Shown in pieces: positions 47,898 through 57,557 of a stretch of DNA of 64,000 bases; position 1 is the stretch's first letter; each line of letters starts with the position of its first letter. The stretch is from the NCBI GenBank assembly GCA_031316315.1, contig JADBEO010000017.1:1-64000 (forward strand). The letters are read 5' to 3'. Origin of the DNA: Chelatococcus sambhunathii (GTDB taxonomy: Bacteria; Pseudomonadota; Alphaproteobacteria; Rhizobiales; Methylopilaceae). A program made the position numbers and the translations under genes. The notes under the pieces are model-generated. The model ran no database searches. It was not told where the DNA came from and was given only the letters and a program-made list of their open reading frames with translations.

Positions 47898-48542
47898 ATG
47901 CAGACGACACTGGAACGCGCCGAGGCCGAGGATGCGATCGACAGCGCCAAGCGCCGTCAGATCCTCGACGGCGCGCGGCGGGTGTTCCTCGCGCAGGGCT
48001 TCGACGCCGCCAGCATGGGCGAGATCGCCAAGGCGGCCGGGGTCTCCAAGGGCACCCTCTACGTCTATTTCGAGAACAAGGAGCAGCTGTTCGCGGAACT
48101 GGTGAAGCGCCAATGCGCGATCACGGCTGAGCGGCTGTTCGAGCTCGACGTCGGCAACCACGACGTCCGCGAGGTCCTGTTCCGGCTCGGCGTCAGCTTT
48201 CTTGAGGCGATGGTTGAGCCGAGCCACGTCTCGACCGTCCGCATGGTCATCGGCGCCGCCGACCGGAAGCCCGAGATCGGGCAGCTGTTCCTCGACGCCG
48301 GACCGCGGGGCGGAAAGCGCAGGCTGGCGAACTGGCTGCAAGCCAAGGTCGACCAGGGGGAGCTCGTCATCGACGACGTCGAGGTGGCCGCCTGGCAGTT
48401 CCTGTCGATGTGCAACAGCGCGGTGATGATGCCCGTGCTGATCGGCAGCGAGCCGCCGCCGCCGCCGGAGCGTCGCGCCTACCTCGTCCGGCGGGCTGTC
48501 GACGTCTTCCTCGCCGGGTATGGGCCCAAGGACGGCGCCTGA
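47898..48542 (+). CDS. TetR family transcriptional regulator
   Basis: The 214-residue protein has a TetR HTH in residues 22-70: RQILDGARRVFLAQGFDAAS, EIAKAAGVSKGTLYVYF and ENKEQLFAELV. The C-terminal ligand domain resembles the AefR/TetR_C_7 type (SFLEAMVEPSHVSTVRMVIG). The palindrome at 47797-47815 is a probable own operator. It precedes an AbrB-family permease gene by about 60 bases, which is a candidate target. Confidence 0.9.
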   Translation: MQTTLERAEAEDAIDSAKRRQILDGARRVFLAQGFDAASMGEIAKAAGVSKGTLYVYFENKEQLFAELVKRQCAITAERLFELDVGNHDVREVLFRLGVSFLEAMVEPSHVSTVRMVIGAADRKPEIGQLFLDAGPRGGKRRLANWLQAKVDQGELVIDDVEVAAWQFLSMCNSAVMMPVLIGSEPPPPPERRAYLVRRAVDVFLAGYGPKDGA

Positions 48543-48603
48543 GCAAGGCGGCTCCGCGCAATCGCCGTTTGACGTGGGCGTGCGGATCGGCCGATCAAGC
48601 CCC

Positions 48604-49716
48604 ATGACCACTAATCCGGACGCGCGCCGGGGAACGCGGCGGTCGCGCGCTCTCACCGAACTGAACGACGTCGCCCGCGCCCTCGGCGTCGCGACCGTCG
48701 GCGCGGCGCTTTTCTATTATCTCGGCCTGCCTGCGCCGGCTCTCATCGGCGCCGTCACGGCGACGACCGCGGCGGCGCTCGCGGGCAAGCTCGGCCCCTT
48801 TCCGAAGCGCTGGCGCGACGTCGTCTTCGTCGCGCTCGGCTCGTCGATGGGTTCGGCGGTGACGGCGGAGACCCTCTCCGGCGTCGCGCGCTGGCCCGGC
48901 AGCATGGTGGCGCTCGCCGTCGCGGTCACGGCGATGACCGCCTCGTCCTATTTCGTGCTGCGGCGCGGTTTCGGCTGGGACCGCACCACCGCCTTCTACG
49001 CCTCGCCGCCGGGCGCGCTCAGCGCGACGCTCGCGCTGGCCGCGACCACCGACGCCGACATGAGCAAGGTCGCGGTGGCGCAGGTGATCAGGGTGTTCAT
49101 CCTGACCATGGCCGCGCCCATCGCGATCGTCGCGACCGGCGGCCACGCGCCAGCCTCCGCCGCCGCGCCCTTGATCGCGAGCGCCGGCGCGATCGCCGCG
49201 GTGATCGGGGCCGGAATCGCCGGCGCGCTGATCTTCCACCGGTTCCGGATTCCGGGCGGGCTGATGGTCGGGGCGTTCCTCGCGAGCGCGATCCTGCACG
49301 CGAGCGGGCTCGTCGTCGGGCGGCCGCCGTGGTGGATGACGCTGCCGTTCTTCGTCGCGCTCGGCGCCATCGTCGGCACGCGCTTCGTCGGCCTCAAGCC
49401 GTCGCTCATCCTGTCGCTGCTCAAGGCCTCGCTCGCCTCCTTCTTCGTAACGGCGGCGCTCGGGATCGGCTTCGCCGTCGGGATCGGCTGGACGCTCGGC
49501 CTGCCGAGCGCGCAGGTCTTCGTCGCTTTCGCGCCCGGCGCGCTCGAGACGATGATGCTGACGGCATTTCTGCTCGGCCTCGATCCGGCCTATGTCGGGG
49601 CGCATCACGTCGCCCGGTTCCTCGCGCTGTCCTTCGCCGTGCCGCTCGCCGCCCGCCTCGTCGGCGCGAGCGCGCCCGCCGAGGCCGCGCCCGAACCGAC
49701 CGACGAGGACGTGTAG
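48604..49716 (+). CDS. AbrB family membrane protein (putative ammonia monooxygenase-like permease)
   Basis: The 370-residue polytopic protein has about ten hydrophobic helices and duplicated halves with the family motifs LPAPALIGAVTATTAAAL and FRIPGGLMVGAFLASAIL. It also shows ASPPGALSATLALAATTDAD and FAPGALETMMLTAFLLGLDP. AbrB/AmoA-like membrane proteins have been annotated as ammonia monooxygenase but are more likely transporters; the substrate is unknown. It is not related to the DNA-binding AbrB. It follows a TetR regulator. Confidence 0.87.
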   Translation: MTTNPDARRGTRRSRALTELNDVARALGVATVGAALFYYLGLPAPALIGAVTATTAAALAGKLGPFPKRWRDVVFVALGSSMGSAVTAETLSGVARWPGSMVALAVAVTAMTASSYFVLRRGFGWDRTTAFYASPPGALSATLALAATTDADMSKVAVAQVIRVFILTMAAPIAIVATGGHAPASAAAPLIASAGAIAAVIGAGIAGALIFHRFRIPGGLMVGAFLASAILHASGLVVGRPPWWMTLPFFVALGAIVGTRFVGLKPSLILSLLKASLASFFVTAALGIGFAVGIGWTLGLPSAQVFVAFAPGALETMMLTAFLLGLDPAYVGAHHVARFLALSFAVPLAARLVGASAPAEAAPEPTDEDV

Positions 49717-49801
49717 GGCTAAAGTCGCGCGGCGGCGCGCTTCGTGCTATGTGGCGCGCTTCCTCGAAACTGAGCCGCCGAGCCTTATCTCCGGACGCTG
49801 A

Positions 49802-51019
49802 ATGACCGCGCTCGACATCTCCTTTGACCGCCGCCCCGAGGCGGACGCGCCAATCGCTCCGTCGCCGGCCGCGAAGACCACGCTCGTCGGCCTGACGCGC
49901 GCGCGCCTCGGCGAGGCGTTGCTGTCCGCGGGCGTCCCCGAGCGGCAGCTCAAGATGCGCGTCGCGCAGCTCAACCACTGGATCCACAATCGGGGCGCCG
50001 CCTCCTTCGACGCCATGACGAACGTCTCCAAGGAGATGCGCGCGGCGCTCGCGGAGAACTTCACGCTCGACCGTCCGGAGATCGTCAGCGAGCAGATCTC
50101 CGTCGACGGCACCCGCAAGTGGCTGCTGCGGCTGCCAGCCCAGGGACCGCGCGTGCGGCCGGCCGAGATCGAGACGGTCTACATTCCGGAAGAGGGCCGC
50201 GGCACGCTCTGCGTCTCGAGCCAGGTCGGCTGCACGCTGACCTGCACCTTCTGCCACACCGGCACGCAGGTGCTGGTGCGCAACCTCACGGCCGCCGAGA
50301 TCGTCGCCCAGCTCGTCCTCGCGCGCGACCGGCTCGGCGACTGGTCGGGCGGCGCGGCGCCGGAGGGTGCGGTGGTTCCGGGCGACGGCGGGCGCTTCGT
50401 CACCAACATCGTCTTCATGGGTATGGGCGAGCCGCTCTACAATCTCGACGCCGTGCGCGACGCGATCGAGGTGATGGCCGATGGCGAAGGCCTCGGCGTC
50501 GGGCGCCGCAAGATCACCGTCTCGACCTCAGGCGTCGTTCCCGAGATGAAGCGGCTCGGTGAGGAGACCGGCGCGCAGCTCGCCATCTCGCTCCACGCCG
50601 TCAACGACGCGCTGCGCGACGTGCTGGTGCCGATCAACAAGAAGTTTCCGATCAAGCAGCTGATGCAGGCCTGCCGGGACTATCCCGGCGCGTCGAACGC
50701 CCGGCGCATCACCTTCGAATACGTCATGCTGAAGGGCGTCAACGACAGCCCCGCGGAAGCGCGCGAACTGGTGCGGCTGCTCGCAGGCCTGCCGGCGAAG
50801 ATCAACCTCATCCCGTTCAATCCCTGGCTGGGCAGCCCCTATGAGTGCTCCGACTGGGACACGATCGAGAAGTTTTCCGAGATCGTGTTCCGTGCGGGCT
50901 ATGCCAGTCCGGTGCGCACGCCGCGCGGGCGCGACATCGCGGCCGCCTGCGGGCAACTGAAATCCGAGACCAAGCGGCTGCGCGCCAAGGAGCGGGAGGC
51001 GATGGAGGCCGCGGAGTGA
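49802..51019 (+). CDS. rlmN: Dual-specificity rRNA/tRNA adenine-C2 methyltransferase RlmN
   Basis: RlmN is a radical-SAM enzyme that methylates A2503 of 23S rRNA and A37 of some tRNAs. The Fe-S motif CxxxCxxC is in [13 protein letters not shown]. The family signatures [30 protein letters not shown] and NLIPFNPW are seen, and the second catalytic Cys lies in AACGQL near the C-terminus. At 405 residues it is full length. Confidence 0.97.
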   Translation: MTALDISFDRRPEADAPIAPSPAAKTTLVGLTRARLGEALLSAGVPERQLKMRVAQLNHWIHNRGAASFDAMTNVSKEMRAALAENFTLDRPEIVSEQISVDGTRKWLLRLPAQGPRVRPAEIETVYIPEEGRGTLCVSSQVGCTLTCTFCHTGTQVLVRNLTAAEIVAQLVLARDRLGDWSGGAAPEGAVVPGDGGRFVTNIVFMGMGEPLYNLDAVRDAIEVMADGEGLGVGRRKITVSTSGVVPEMKRLGEETGAQLAISLHAVNDALRDVLVPINKKFPIKQLMQACRDYPGASNARRITFEYVMLKGVNDSPAEARELVRLLAGLPAKINLIPFNPWLGSPYECSDWDTIEKFSEIVFRAGYASPVRTPRGRDIAAACGQLKSETKRLRAKEREAMEAAE

Positions 51020-51064
51020 TCGTCGCAGCCGCGAACCCGGTCCCTCCGGGTGCGTTCTGACGTC

Positions 51065-51529
51065 ATGGTGGCCCGACTCGCAGCCCGCCTCCTGCTCGCC
51101 CCGTTCGGCTTCGCCTGCGGTGTGCTCGCCGCTTTCGCGACCGTCGCCGCGATGGCGACCGGCGGCCTTGGCGACACCCATCTCTTTCCCGAAGAGATCG
51201 CTGTCCTCGGCTACGACCTCACCATCAACGCCGCGACCGTCGCTCTGCTGTTCGCGCCGCTGATGGGCGCGCCCGCGATCGTCGCCGTCGCGATCTCGGA
51301 GATGTTCTCGCTGCGATCGTGGATCTATCACGCCGGAGCGGGCGCCGCCTCCGCGCTGCTCCCCTGGTCGTTGGCGCCCTCGAGCTTCGAGGGGCCGGTG
51401 TTCACGACGAGCCAGGTCATCGCGGCGGGCCTCGTCGGCGGCCTCGTGCACTGGCTGGTGGCGGGGCGTACGGCCGGGCTCGCCGATCATGAGCGCCCAG
51501 GCGGAAACGGTCCGGCCGCCAAGCCCTAG
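51065..51529 (+). CDS. Hypothetical polytopic membrane protein
   Basis: The 154-residue protein has about four hydrophobic segments (ARLLLAPFGFACGVLAAFAT, YDLTINAATVALLFAPLM, AGAGAASALLPWSL and VIAAGLVGGLVHWLVAG). No motif identifies a function. It lies after rlmN on the same strand and converges on the reductase gene 5 bases away. Confidence 0.7.
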   Translation: MVARLAARLLLAPFGFACGVLAAFATVAAMATGGLGDTHLFPEEIAVLGYDLTINAATVALLFAPLMGAPAIVAVAISEMFSLRSWIYHAGAGAASALLPWSLAPSSFEGPVFTTSQVIAAGLVGGLVHWLVAGRTAGLADHERPGGNGPAAKP

Positions 51530-51534
51530 ATCGC

Positions 51535-52437
51535 CTATGCAGCGGCGGCGCTCGAATAGTCCATCGCCTCGAGATCTTCGATGAGGCCGGGTCCCGTCGG
51601 CCGCCAGTCGAGCGTCTCGCGCGTGAGCGCGCTCGATGCTGCGAGATCAAGCCCGACGAACATAGCGAGCCAGCCGAAATGCGCCTTCGCCTCGTCGGGC
51701 GACAGCGAGACCACCGGCAGGCCAAGCCCTTCGGCGACCGCCTCGGCGATGTCGCGGGCCGCAACGCCTTCCTCGCCGACCGCATGATAACGGGCGCCCG
51801 CGCGTCCCGCCTCGACCGCCAATCGGTAGAGCTTCGCGACGTCGCTCACATGGGCGGCGGACCACCGGTTGCGACCCTGGCCGACATAGGCGACCGAGCC
51901 CTTCGTCCGGGCGAGTTCGATATAGGGCGTGATCAGCCCCTGCTTGCGCGTGTCGTGAACCTGGGGAAGCCGTACGACCGAGACATTGACGCCTGCGTCG
52001 AGCATCGCCCGGCCGGCCAGCTCCGAGGCGACGCGCGGCGTCGGATGGTTTGCGTCGAAAGCGTCTTCGGTCGCGGGGCGACCCGGCTCCGATGCGCCTA
52101 TGCCGACGCCGGAGGTGATGACCAGCGGTCTGTCCGAGCCCGCCAGCGCCGCGCCGAGCGCCTCGATCGCGCGGCGGTCCTTGTCGCAGTTCGCCGCAAA
52201 GTTCGAGAAGTCGTGATCGAAGGCGGCGTGAATCACCGCGTCGGCGTCGCGCGCGCCGGCGCGAAGCGTGTCGGGATCTTCGAGGTCGCCGCGATGCACG
52301 CTCGCCCCAGCCGCGACGAGCGCGCGCGCCCGCGCGTCGGAGCGGGCGAGGCCGAGGACGTCATGCCCCGCGGCGATCAGTTCGGGGACGATGTGCGACC
52401 CGATAAACCCGGTCGCGCCCGTAAGAAAAACACGCAT
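51535..52437 (-). CDS. Atypical SDR / NAD-dependent epimerase-dehydratase family protein
   Basis: The 300-residue protein has the extended-SDR glycine motif GATGFIGSHIVPEL near the N-terminus, then DALVAAGASVHRGDLEDPD-like spacing, LVITSGVGIGASE and the C-terminal YHAVGEEGVAARDIAEAVAE. The usual YxxxK active site is not evident, so it may be an atypical SDR. It is divergent from an XRE/MmyB-type regulator, a pairing common in bacteria; that regulator probably controls it. Confidence 0.87.
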   Translation of the reverse strand: MRVFLTGATGFIGSHIVPELIAAGHDVLGLARSDARARALVAAGASVHRGDLEDPDTLRAGARDADAVIHAAFDHDFSNFAANCDKDRRAIEALGAALAGSDRPLVITSGVGIGASEPGRPATEDAFDANHPTPRVASELAGRAMLDAGVNVSVVRLPQVHDTRKQGLITPYIELARTKGSVAYVGQGRNRWSAAHVSDVAKLYRLAVEAGRAGARYHAVGEEGVAARDIAEAVAEGLGLPVVSLSPDEAKAHFGWLAMFVGLDLAASSALTRETLDWRPTGPGLIEDLEAMDYSSAAAA

Positions 52438-52534
52438 GAAGCATCTCCGTGATTGAACGGGACGCTATCTGGCCGCAAGTTCTATCCTGTAAAAGTAGTG
52501 ACGTTATCATGTTATAATAATTAACAGGTTCGGG
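52438..52534. promoter_or_regulatory. Divergent promoter/operator between the SDR and HTH genes
   Basis: This AT-rich spacer carries a TATAAT box at about 52513-52518, 17-22 bases before the regulator start. An interrupted inverted repeat (CCTGT... at about 52486 and ...ACAGG at about 52524) flanks it. It is a likely binding region of the adjacent HTH protein. Confidence 0.5.
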
Positions 52535-53386
52535 ATGCTTCGTGACGACGCCACGCCTACCCTCGGTGCTTTCCTGCGCGACCGACGCGCCCGGCTGGAC
52601 CCGGCGGCGCTCGGCTTCGAACGAGGCCGCCGCCGGACGCCGGGCCTGCGCCGCGAGGAGGTCGCCCACCGGGCGAACATCAGCCCGACCTGGTACACTT
52701 GGCTGGAGCAGGGACGCGGGGGGTCGCCGTCCGCCGACGTGCTCGACCGGCTCGCTTCCGGGCTGATGCTGACCGAGGCCGAGCGCGAGCATCTCTATCT
52801 GCTCGGCGTCGGCCATCCGCCGGAGCCGCGCTACGAGAAGATCGAGGGCGTAACGCCGCGGCTCCAACGTCTGCTCGACGCCATGCCGGGCAGCCCCGCC
52901 ATCATCAAGACCGCGATATGGGACGTGGTGGCCTGGAACGAGGCCGCCGCCGCCGTTCTGACAGACTATTCCCGGCTGCCGCGAGACCGGCGCAACATCC
53001 TGCGTCTCATCTTCTCCGACGAGCGCGTGAGGGCTGCGCAGGAGGACTGGCTCGCGGTCGCGCGCTTCGCTGTCGGCGCCTTCAAGGCCGACGTGGCGCG
53101 CGCGGGAGCGAACGCGGAGATCTCCAACTTCGTCGACGAGCTGTCTCGTGAGCGTCCGGACTTCGCGGCCCTCTGGCGGGAGAGCGGCGTCGCCGAGCGC
53201 CGCGAGGGCCTGAAGCGCATCAGGCATCACGAGGTGGGACTTATCGAGCTCGAGTTCTCGTCCTTCGCCGTCGACGGGCGGCCGGATCTCGGGATGATTG
53301 TGTTCAATCCCGCGACGAAAGAGGCCGCGGCGCGCATCGAGGGCCTGATGCGCGCGAGAGCCGAACGAGCGGCTGCGGACGCCTGA
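52535..53386 (+). CDS. XRE-type HTH regulator with MmyB-like ligand-binding domain
   Basis: The 283-residue protein has an N-terminal XRE helix-turn-helix (LGAFLRDRRARLDPAALGF, TPGLRREEVAHRANISPTWY, TWLEQGRGGSPSADVLDRLA). A MmyB-type ligand-binding domain follows (VVAWNEAAAAVLTDYSRLP, NILRLIFSD, HHEVGLIELEFSSF). Such proteins bind fatty acids or related ligands and often repress an adjacent divergent SDR gene, as here. Confidence 0.92.
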   Translation: MLRDDATPTLGAFLRDRRARLDPAALGFERGRRRTPGLRREEVAHRANISPTWYTWLEQGRGGSPSADVLDRLASGLMLTEAEREHLYLLGVGHPPEPRYEKIEGVTPRLQRLLDAMPGSPAIIKTAIWDVVAWNEAAAAVLTDYSRLPRDRRNILRLIFSDERVRAAQEDWLAVARFAVGAFKADVARAGANAEISNFVDELSRERPDFAALWRESGVAERREGLKRIRHHEVGLIELEFSSFAVDGRPDLGMIVFNPATKEAAARIEGLMRARAERAAADA

Positions 53387-53405
53387 AGGGCCGATCAAAA
53401 GCGAA

Positions 53406-53431
53406 GGGCGCGATCCGTGAGGATCGCGCCC
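53406..53431 (-). terminator. Terminator hairpin between rplS and the HTH regulator
   Basis: A perfect 11-bp stem (GGGCGCGATCC / GGATCGCGCCC) with a GTGA loop lies between the convergent genes. On the minus strand it is followed by TTCGCTTTTG; on the plus strand by ATCGAAAAACC. It is mostly suited to end rplS transcription. Confidence 0.75.
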
Positions 53432-53461
53432 ATCGAAAAACCTGGATGATCGAGCCGTAGG

Positions 53462-53866
53462 TTACTGCGCAGCGGCCGTTGCGGCCTCGCCCTTGGCCTT
53501 CTGGCTGCGGTCCTGCTTCTCGACGATGCGGGCCGACTTGCCGCGGCGATCGCGCAGGTAATAGAGCTTGGCGCGGCGGACCTTGCCGCGGCGCACCACC
53601 TTCACGCTGTCGATCAGCGGCGAGTAGAGCGGAAACACGCGCTCGACGCCCTCGCCATAGGAGATCTTGCGGACGGTGAAGTTCTCGTTGAGGCCGCCGC
53701 CGGAGCGGGCGATGACGACGCCCTCATAGGCCTGAACGCGGGTACGCTCGCCTTCCTTGACCTTCACATTGACTGTGACGGTGTCGCCGGGAGCGAAATC
53801 CGGGATCTCGCGCTTGGCGGCGACGGCGTCCATCTGCTCGCGATCGAGCTGCTCGATGATGTTCAT
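53462..53866 (-). CDS. rplS: 50S ribosomal protein L19
   Basis: The 134-residue product begins [15 protein letters not shown] and shows the L19 core [40 protein letters not shown] and [20 protein letters not shown]. An alphaproteobacterial C-terminal extension follows the YLRDRRGK segment. It lies 77 bases downstream of trmD, in the usual trmD-rplS order; rpsP and rimM do not precede trmD here. Confidence 0.97.
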   Translation of the reverse strand: MNIIEQLDREQMDAVAAKREIPDFAPGDTVTVNVKVKEGERTRVQAYEGVVIARSGGGLNENFTVRKISYGEGVERVFPLYSPLIDSVKVVRRGKVRRAKLYYLRDRRGKSARIVEKQDRSQKAKGEAATAAAQ

Positions 53867-53943
53867 AGGTTTTGTCTCCGCGTCTCCCGCTCAACACGGG
53901 GCGCACGAGAAGTTTCAGGTGAATCTCGTGATCGGCGGCTCTC

Positions 53944-54663
53944 CTACTCGCTTTCGCCGCGTTTGTCGACGCCCCCTGTCAACGATGCGACATATTTCGC
54001 CCAGAGGTCCGGGCGACGGACCCGCGTCGTCTGCAAGGAGAGGCGTTTTCGCCACCGCTCGACGGCCGCGTGATCGCCGGAGAGCAGCTCCGGCGGAATG
54101 GCGAGGGCCTCGAAGTCGCGCGGCTTGGCGTAGTGCGGATGTTCGACGAGCGGCCGCTCGAAGCTCTCGACGTCTCCGGACGCCGCGTCGCCCATCACGC
54201 CCGGCAGCAGGCGCACGCAGGCGTCGAGCAGCAGTGTCGCCGCCGCCTCGCCGCCGGAGAGCACGACATCTCCGACCGAGATCTCCTCGAGGCCGCGCGC
54301 CTCGACGACGCGCTCGTCGACGCCCTCGAATCTGCCGCAGACGATCAGCACGCCGGGGCCGGCCGAAAGCTGGCGCACGCGCGCCTGGCTGAGGGGCTTG
54401 CCGCGCGGCGTCATGAGGAGGCGCGGCCGGTCATCGGCTTCGGCGGCGTCGATCGCCGCCGCGAGCACGTCGGCGCGCAGCACCATGCCGGGGCCGCCGC
54501 CGGCCGGCGTGTCGTCGACCGTGCCGTGCCTGTCGGCCGCGTGCGCGCGGATGTCGCGCGCCTCCAGCGACCAGGCGCGGCCGAGCGCGCGGCCGGCCAG
54601 CGCATCGCCGAGAAGCCCCGGAAACATCGCCGGATAGAGGGTGAGAACAGTCGCGCGCCACAT
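53944..54663 (-). CDS. trmD: tRNA (guanine37-N1)-methyltransferase
   Basis: TrmD methylates G37 of tRNAs to prevent frameshifting. This SPOUT-fold protein (239 residues) starts [18 protein letters not shown] and contains [33 protein letters not shown] and the knot glycine loop [15 protein letters not shown] chose 54663 because it gives the family N-terminus; the open frame upstream lies over the divergent GNAT gene. Confidence 0.96.
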   Translation of the reverse strand: MWRATVLTLYPAMFPGLLGDALAGRALGRAWSLEARDIRAHAADRHGTVDDTPAGGGPGMVLRADVLAAAIDAAEADDRPRLLMTPRGKPLSQARVRQLSAGPGVLIVCGRFEGVDERVVEARGLEEISVGDVVLSGGEAAATLLLDACVRLLPGVMGDAASGDVESFERPLVEHPHYAKPRDFEALAIPPELLSGDHAAVERWRKRLSLQTTRVRRPDLWAKYVASLTGGVDKRGESE

Positions 54664-54805
54664 CGGCGGCAGGGCCTCGTCCGTTTGAAACCGCCCCTCC
54701 TTGCCCGCCCACGCGAGCCGCGTCCACAGCTCGTGATCGCAAGCCGCGCCGAAACTTGCCGATAAGCGCTTGTCGGTTCGGCGAAGCCGGGCATACTCTC
54801 GTCTC

Positions 54806-55312
54806 GTGAGCACCGTGGCCATCGACATCCGGCCTGCCAACGCGGACGACGCCGCATCGATCGCCGCCGTGCATGACGCCGCCTGGCGCAACGCCTATCG
54901 CGGCCTGATCCCCGGACGAGAGCTCGAGCGGATGATCGAGCGGCGCGGACCCTCCTGGTGGTCCGGCGCGCTCCGGCGCGGCAGCCGCGTGAGCCTCCTG
55001 ATGTTCGGCGGCGAGGCCGTCGGCTACGCCTCCTCCGGCCGCAACCGCGCCTCGACGCTGGCCGTCGGCGGCGAAGTCTACGAGCTCTATCTCAAGCCGG
55101 AATATCAGGGTCTTGGCCTGGGCCGCCGCCTGTTCAACGCCGCGCGCGGCGAGCTCGCGGGGCGCGGGCTGATCGGCGCGTCGGCGTGGTCGCTCGCCGG
55201 CAACGATCCGGCCTGCGCCTTCTACGCCCGCCTCGGCGGCAAGTTGGCCGCCCGCGGCGTCGAGCATTTCGGCGACGTCACCCTCGAGAAATTCGCCTAC
55301 GTCTGGCGTTGA
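54806..55312 (+). CDS. GNAT family N-acetyltransferase
   Basis: The 168-residue protein has a GNAT fold: [20 protein letters not shown] at the N-terminus, [20 protein letters not shown] with the acetyl-CoA-binding QxxGxG loop, and [18 protein letters not shown] at the C-terminus. I prefer the GTG at 54806; other non-ATG starts are possible nearby. It is divergent from trmD. The substrate is unknown. Confidence 0.85.
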   Translation: MSTVAIDIRPANADDAASIAAVHDAAWRNAYRGLIPGRELERMIERRGPSWWSGALRRGSRVSLLMFGGEAVGYASSGRNRASTLAVGGEVYELYLKPEYQGLGLGRRLFNAARGELAGRGLIGASAWSLAGNDPACAFYARLGGKLAARGVEHFGDVTLEKFAYVWR

Positions 55313-55349
55313 GGCGCTGCGCACGCGCGGCGCGGCGCGCGAGAGGCGA

Positions 55350-55378
55350 TTGACATCGCGCGGCTCCGCGCCGCAAAG
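55350..55378 (+). promoter_or_regulatory. Candidate promoter for dapD
   Basis: A perfect TTGACA (55350-55355) is followed after 17 bases by GCAAAG, a weak -10. It lies 36 bases upstream of the dapD start. Confidence 0.35.
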
Positions 55379-55413
55379 CTCCGGCGCGTTCAAGACCTGC
55401 CGGAGCCTTCCTC

Positions 55414-56256
55414 ATGAGCCATGCCGACCTCGCCGCCGCGATCGACGACGCCTGGGAGAAGCGCGCCGAGATCGGGCCTGAGACGACGGGCGCGGCCCGC
55501 GAGGCGGTCGAGACCACGCTGGCCGGCCTCGACAAGGGCGAGATCCGCGTCGCCGAGAAGTCCGGCAAGGACTGGACGGTGCATCAGTGGGCCAAGAAGG
55601 CCGTGCTGCTGTCGTTCCGCCTGAACGACATGGGCCGCATCCCCGGCGGCCCGGGCCATGCGGCGTGGTGGGACAAGGTGCCGTCCAAGTTCGACGGCTG
55701 GACCGAGCCCGAGTTCCGCGAGGCGGGCTTTCGCGCCGTGCCGGGCTCGATCGTGCGTCGCTCGGCCTATGTCGCGCCGAACGTCGTGCTGATGCCGTCC
55801 TTCGTGAACGTCGGCGCCTATGTCGACACGGGGACGATGGTCGACACCTGGGTCACGGTCGGCTCCTGCGCGCAGATCGGCAAGAACGTGCATCTGTCGG
55901 GCGGCGTCGGCATCGGCGGGGTGCTGGAGCCGCTTCAGGCGGGCCCCGTGATCATCGAGGACGACTGCTTCGTCGGCGCCCGCTCGGAGGTCGTCGAGGG
56001 CGTGATCGTGCGCAAGGGCTCGGTGCTGTCGATGGGCGTGTTCATCTCGGCCACGACCAAGATCGTCGACCGGGCGACCGGCGAAGTCTTCATGGGCGAA
56101 GTGCCGGAATATTCGGTGGTCGTTCCCGGCGCGCTGCCGGGCAAGCCGCTGCCGGACGGGACCCCGGGACCGTCGCTCTACTGCGCCGTGATCGTGAAGC
56201 GGGTCGACGCGCAGACCCGCTCGAAGACCGCGATCAACGAATTGCTGCGGGACTGA
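55414..56256 (+). CDS. dapD: 2,3,4,5-tetrahydropyridine-2,6-dicarboxylate N-succinyltransferase
   Basis: DapD succinylates tetrahydrodipicolinate in lysine and meso-diaminopimelate synthesis. The 280-residue protein shows the N-terminal helical domain, then left-handed beta-helix hexapeptide repeats around residues 105-220 ([60 protein letters not shown]). A C-terminal [19 protein letters not shown] ends it. dapE follows after an inverted repeat. Confidence 0.97.
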   Translation: MSHADLAAAIDDAWEKRAEIGPETTGAAREAVETTLAGLDKGEIRVAEKSGKDWTVHQWAKKAVLLSFRLNDMGRIPGGPGHAAWWDKVPSKFDGWTEPEFREAGFRAVPGSIVRRSAYVAPNVVLMPSFVNVGAYVDTGTMVDTWVTVGSCAQIGKNVHLSGGVGIGGVLEPLQAGPVIIEDDCFVGARSEVVEGVIVRKGSVLSMGVFISATTKIVDRATGEVFMGEVPEYSVVVPGALPGKPLPDGTPGPSLYCAVIVKRVDAQTRSKTAINELLRD

Positions 56257-56280
56257 AAGGCGGTGGGATCAGCGGACTGC

Positions 56281-56396
56281 GTGCTTCGAGACGGCCCTCA
56301 CGGGCCTCCTCAGCATGAGGATTGTGAGAGGATGCCAATCGCCAATCCTCCTCATGCTGAGGAGCCGCGCAACGCGCGGCGTCTCGAAGTACGCAC
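56281..56396. repeat. Intergenic inverted repeat, CCTCAGCATGAGG type
   Basis: The 116-base element between dapD and dapE has long complementary ends (GTGCTTCGAGACG... and ...CGTCTCGAAGTACGCAC). Inner arms read CCTCCTCAGCATGAGGATT and AATCCTCCTCATGCTGAGGA. It is a different repeat type from the CCCGG elements and can form an extended hairpin in the dapD-dapE message. Confidence 0.75.
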
Positions 56397-56411
56397 TCGG
56401 CTGATGCGACC

Positions 56412-57557
56412 ATGACCATCGACCCCAAAAACCCCGTCGACGTCGCCCGCGCGCTCATCGCCTGCGAGAGCGTGACGCCGGACGAGGGCGGCGCGCTCGC
56501 GCTGCTGGAGCGGCTGCTGGCGCCGCTCGGCCTTGAGGTCGAACGCCCGGTCTTTTCCGCCGATGGCACGCCCGACATCGAGAATCTCTTTGCGCGCCGC
56601 GGCGACGGCGAGGCCTTCGTCTTCGCCGGTCACACCGACGTCGTGCCGCCGGGCGACGTCGCGAAGTGGCGTCACAACCCCTTCGTCGGCGCGGCCGAAG
56701 CGGGCGAGCTGTTCGGGCGCGGCGCCGTCGACATGAAGGGCGCCATCGCCTGCATGGTGGCGGCCGTCGCGCGCCGGCCGAACGCCGGACCGGTCGCCTT
56801 CCTGATTACCGGCGATGAGGAGGGCCCAGCGATCAACGGCACCGCCAAGCTGCTGGAATGGGCGACCGCGCGCGGCGAGCGCTTTGCGAGCTGCCTGCTC
56901 GGCGAGCCGTCGAACCCGAACGCGCTCGGCGACGAGATCAAGGTCGGCCGGCGCGGCAGCCTCTCGGGGACCGTGACGATCGCCGGCGTCCAGGGCCACG
57001 TCGCCTACCCTCACCGCGCCGACAATCCGGTGCGCCGCCTGCCGAAGGCGCTGTCGGCGCTGATGGACCAGGCGCTCGACGACGGCACGGAGCATTTCCA
57101 GCCGTCGAACCTCGAGGTCGTCTCGGTGGAGAGCGGCGCGGGCGCCTTCAACGTCATCCCCGGCGAGGCGAAGCTGCGTTTCAACATCCGCTACAACGAC
57201 CGCCACGACGCCGCGAGCCTGACCGGCCTCGTGCGCGAACGGCTCGACAACGCGCTCGGCGCCGGCGGCTACAATCTCGATCTCGAACCGCACACCGGCG
57301 ACGCCTTCCTCACTCCGCCCGGCGCCTTCAGCGACGTCGTTGCGGACGCCGTCGAGGCCGAGACCGGCCGGCGGCCGGCGCTCACCACGACGGGCGGCAC
57401 GTCCGACGCGCGCTTCATCAAGTCCTATTGCCCGGTGGTGGAGTTCGGCCTCGTCGGCCGGACCATGCATCAGGTGAACGAGCGGGTCTCGATCGCGGAT
57501 CTGGAGACGCTGACGCGCATCTACGAACGCGTGCTCGAAAAGGCGACCGGCGCATGA
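56412..57557 (+). CDS. dapE: Succinyl-diaminopimelate desuccinylase
   Basis: DapE is a di-zinc M20 peptidase-family enzyme that releases L,L-diaminopimelate. The 381-residue protein shows FAGHTDVVPPGD with metal-binding His and catalytic Asp, GRGAVDMKGAIACMV with the bridging Asp, FLITGDEEGPAINGT with the catalytic Glu pair, and a C-terminal GGTSDARFI. The dimerisation domain lies at about residues 180-290. Its stop overlaps the MAPEG gene (ATGA). Confidence 0.97.
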   Translation: MTIDPKNPVDVARALIACESVTPDEGGALALLERLLAPLGLEVERPVFSADGTPDIENLFARRGDGEAFVFAGHTDVVPPGDVAKWRHNPFVGAAEAGELFGRGAVDMKGAIACMVAAVARRPNAGPVAFLITGDEEGPAINGTAKLLEWATARGERFASCLLGEPSNPNALGDEIKVGRRGSLSGTVTIAGVQGHVAYPHRADNPVRRLPKALSALMDQALDDGTEHFQPSNLEVVSVESGAGAFNVIPGEAKLRFNIRYNDRHDAASLTGLVRERLDNALGAGGYNLDLEPHTGDAFLTPPGAFSDVVADAVEAETGRRPALTTTGGTSDARFIKSYCPVVEFGLVGRTMHQVNERVSIADLETLTRIYERVLEKATGA

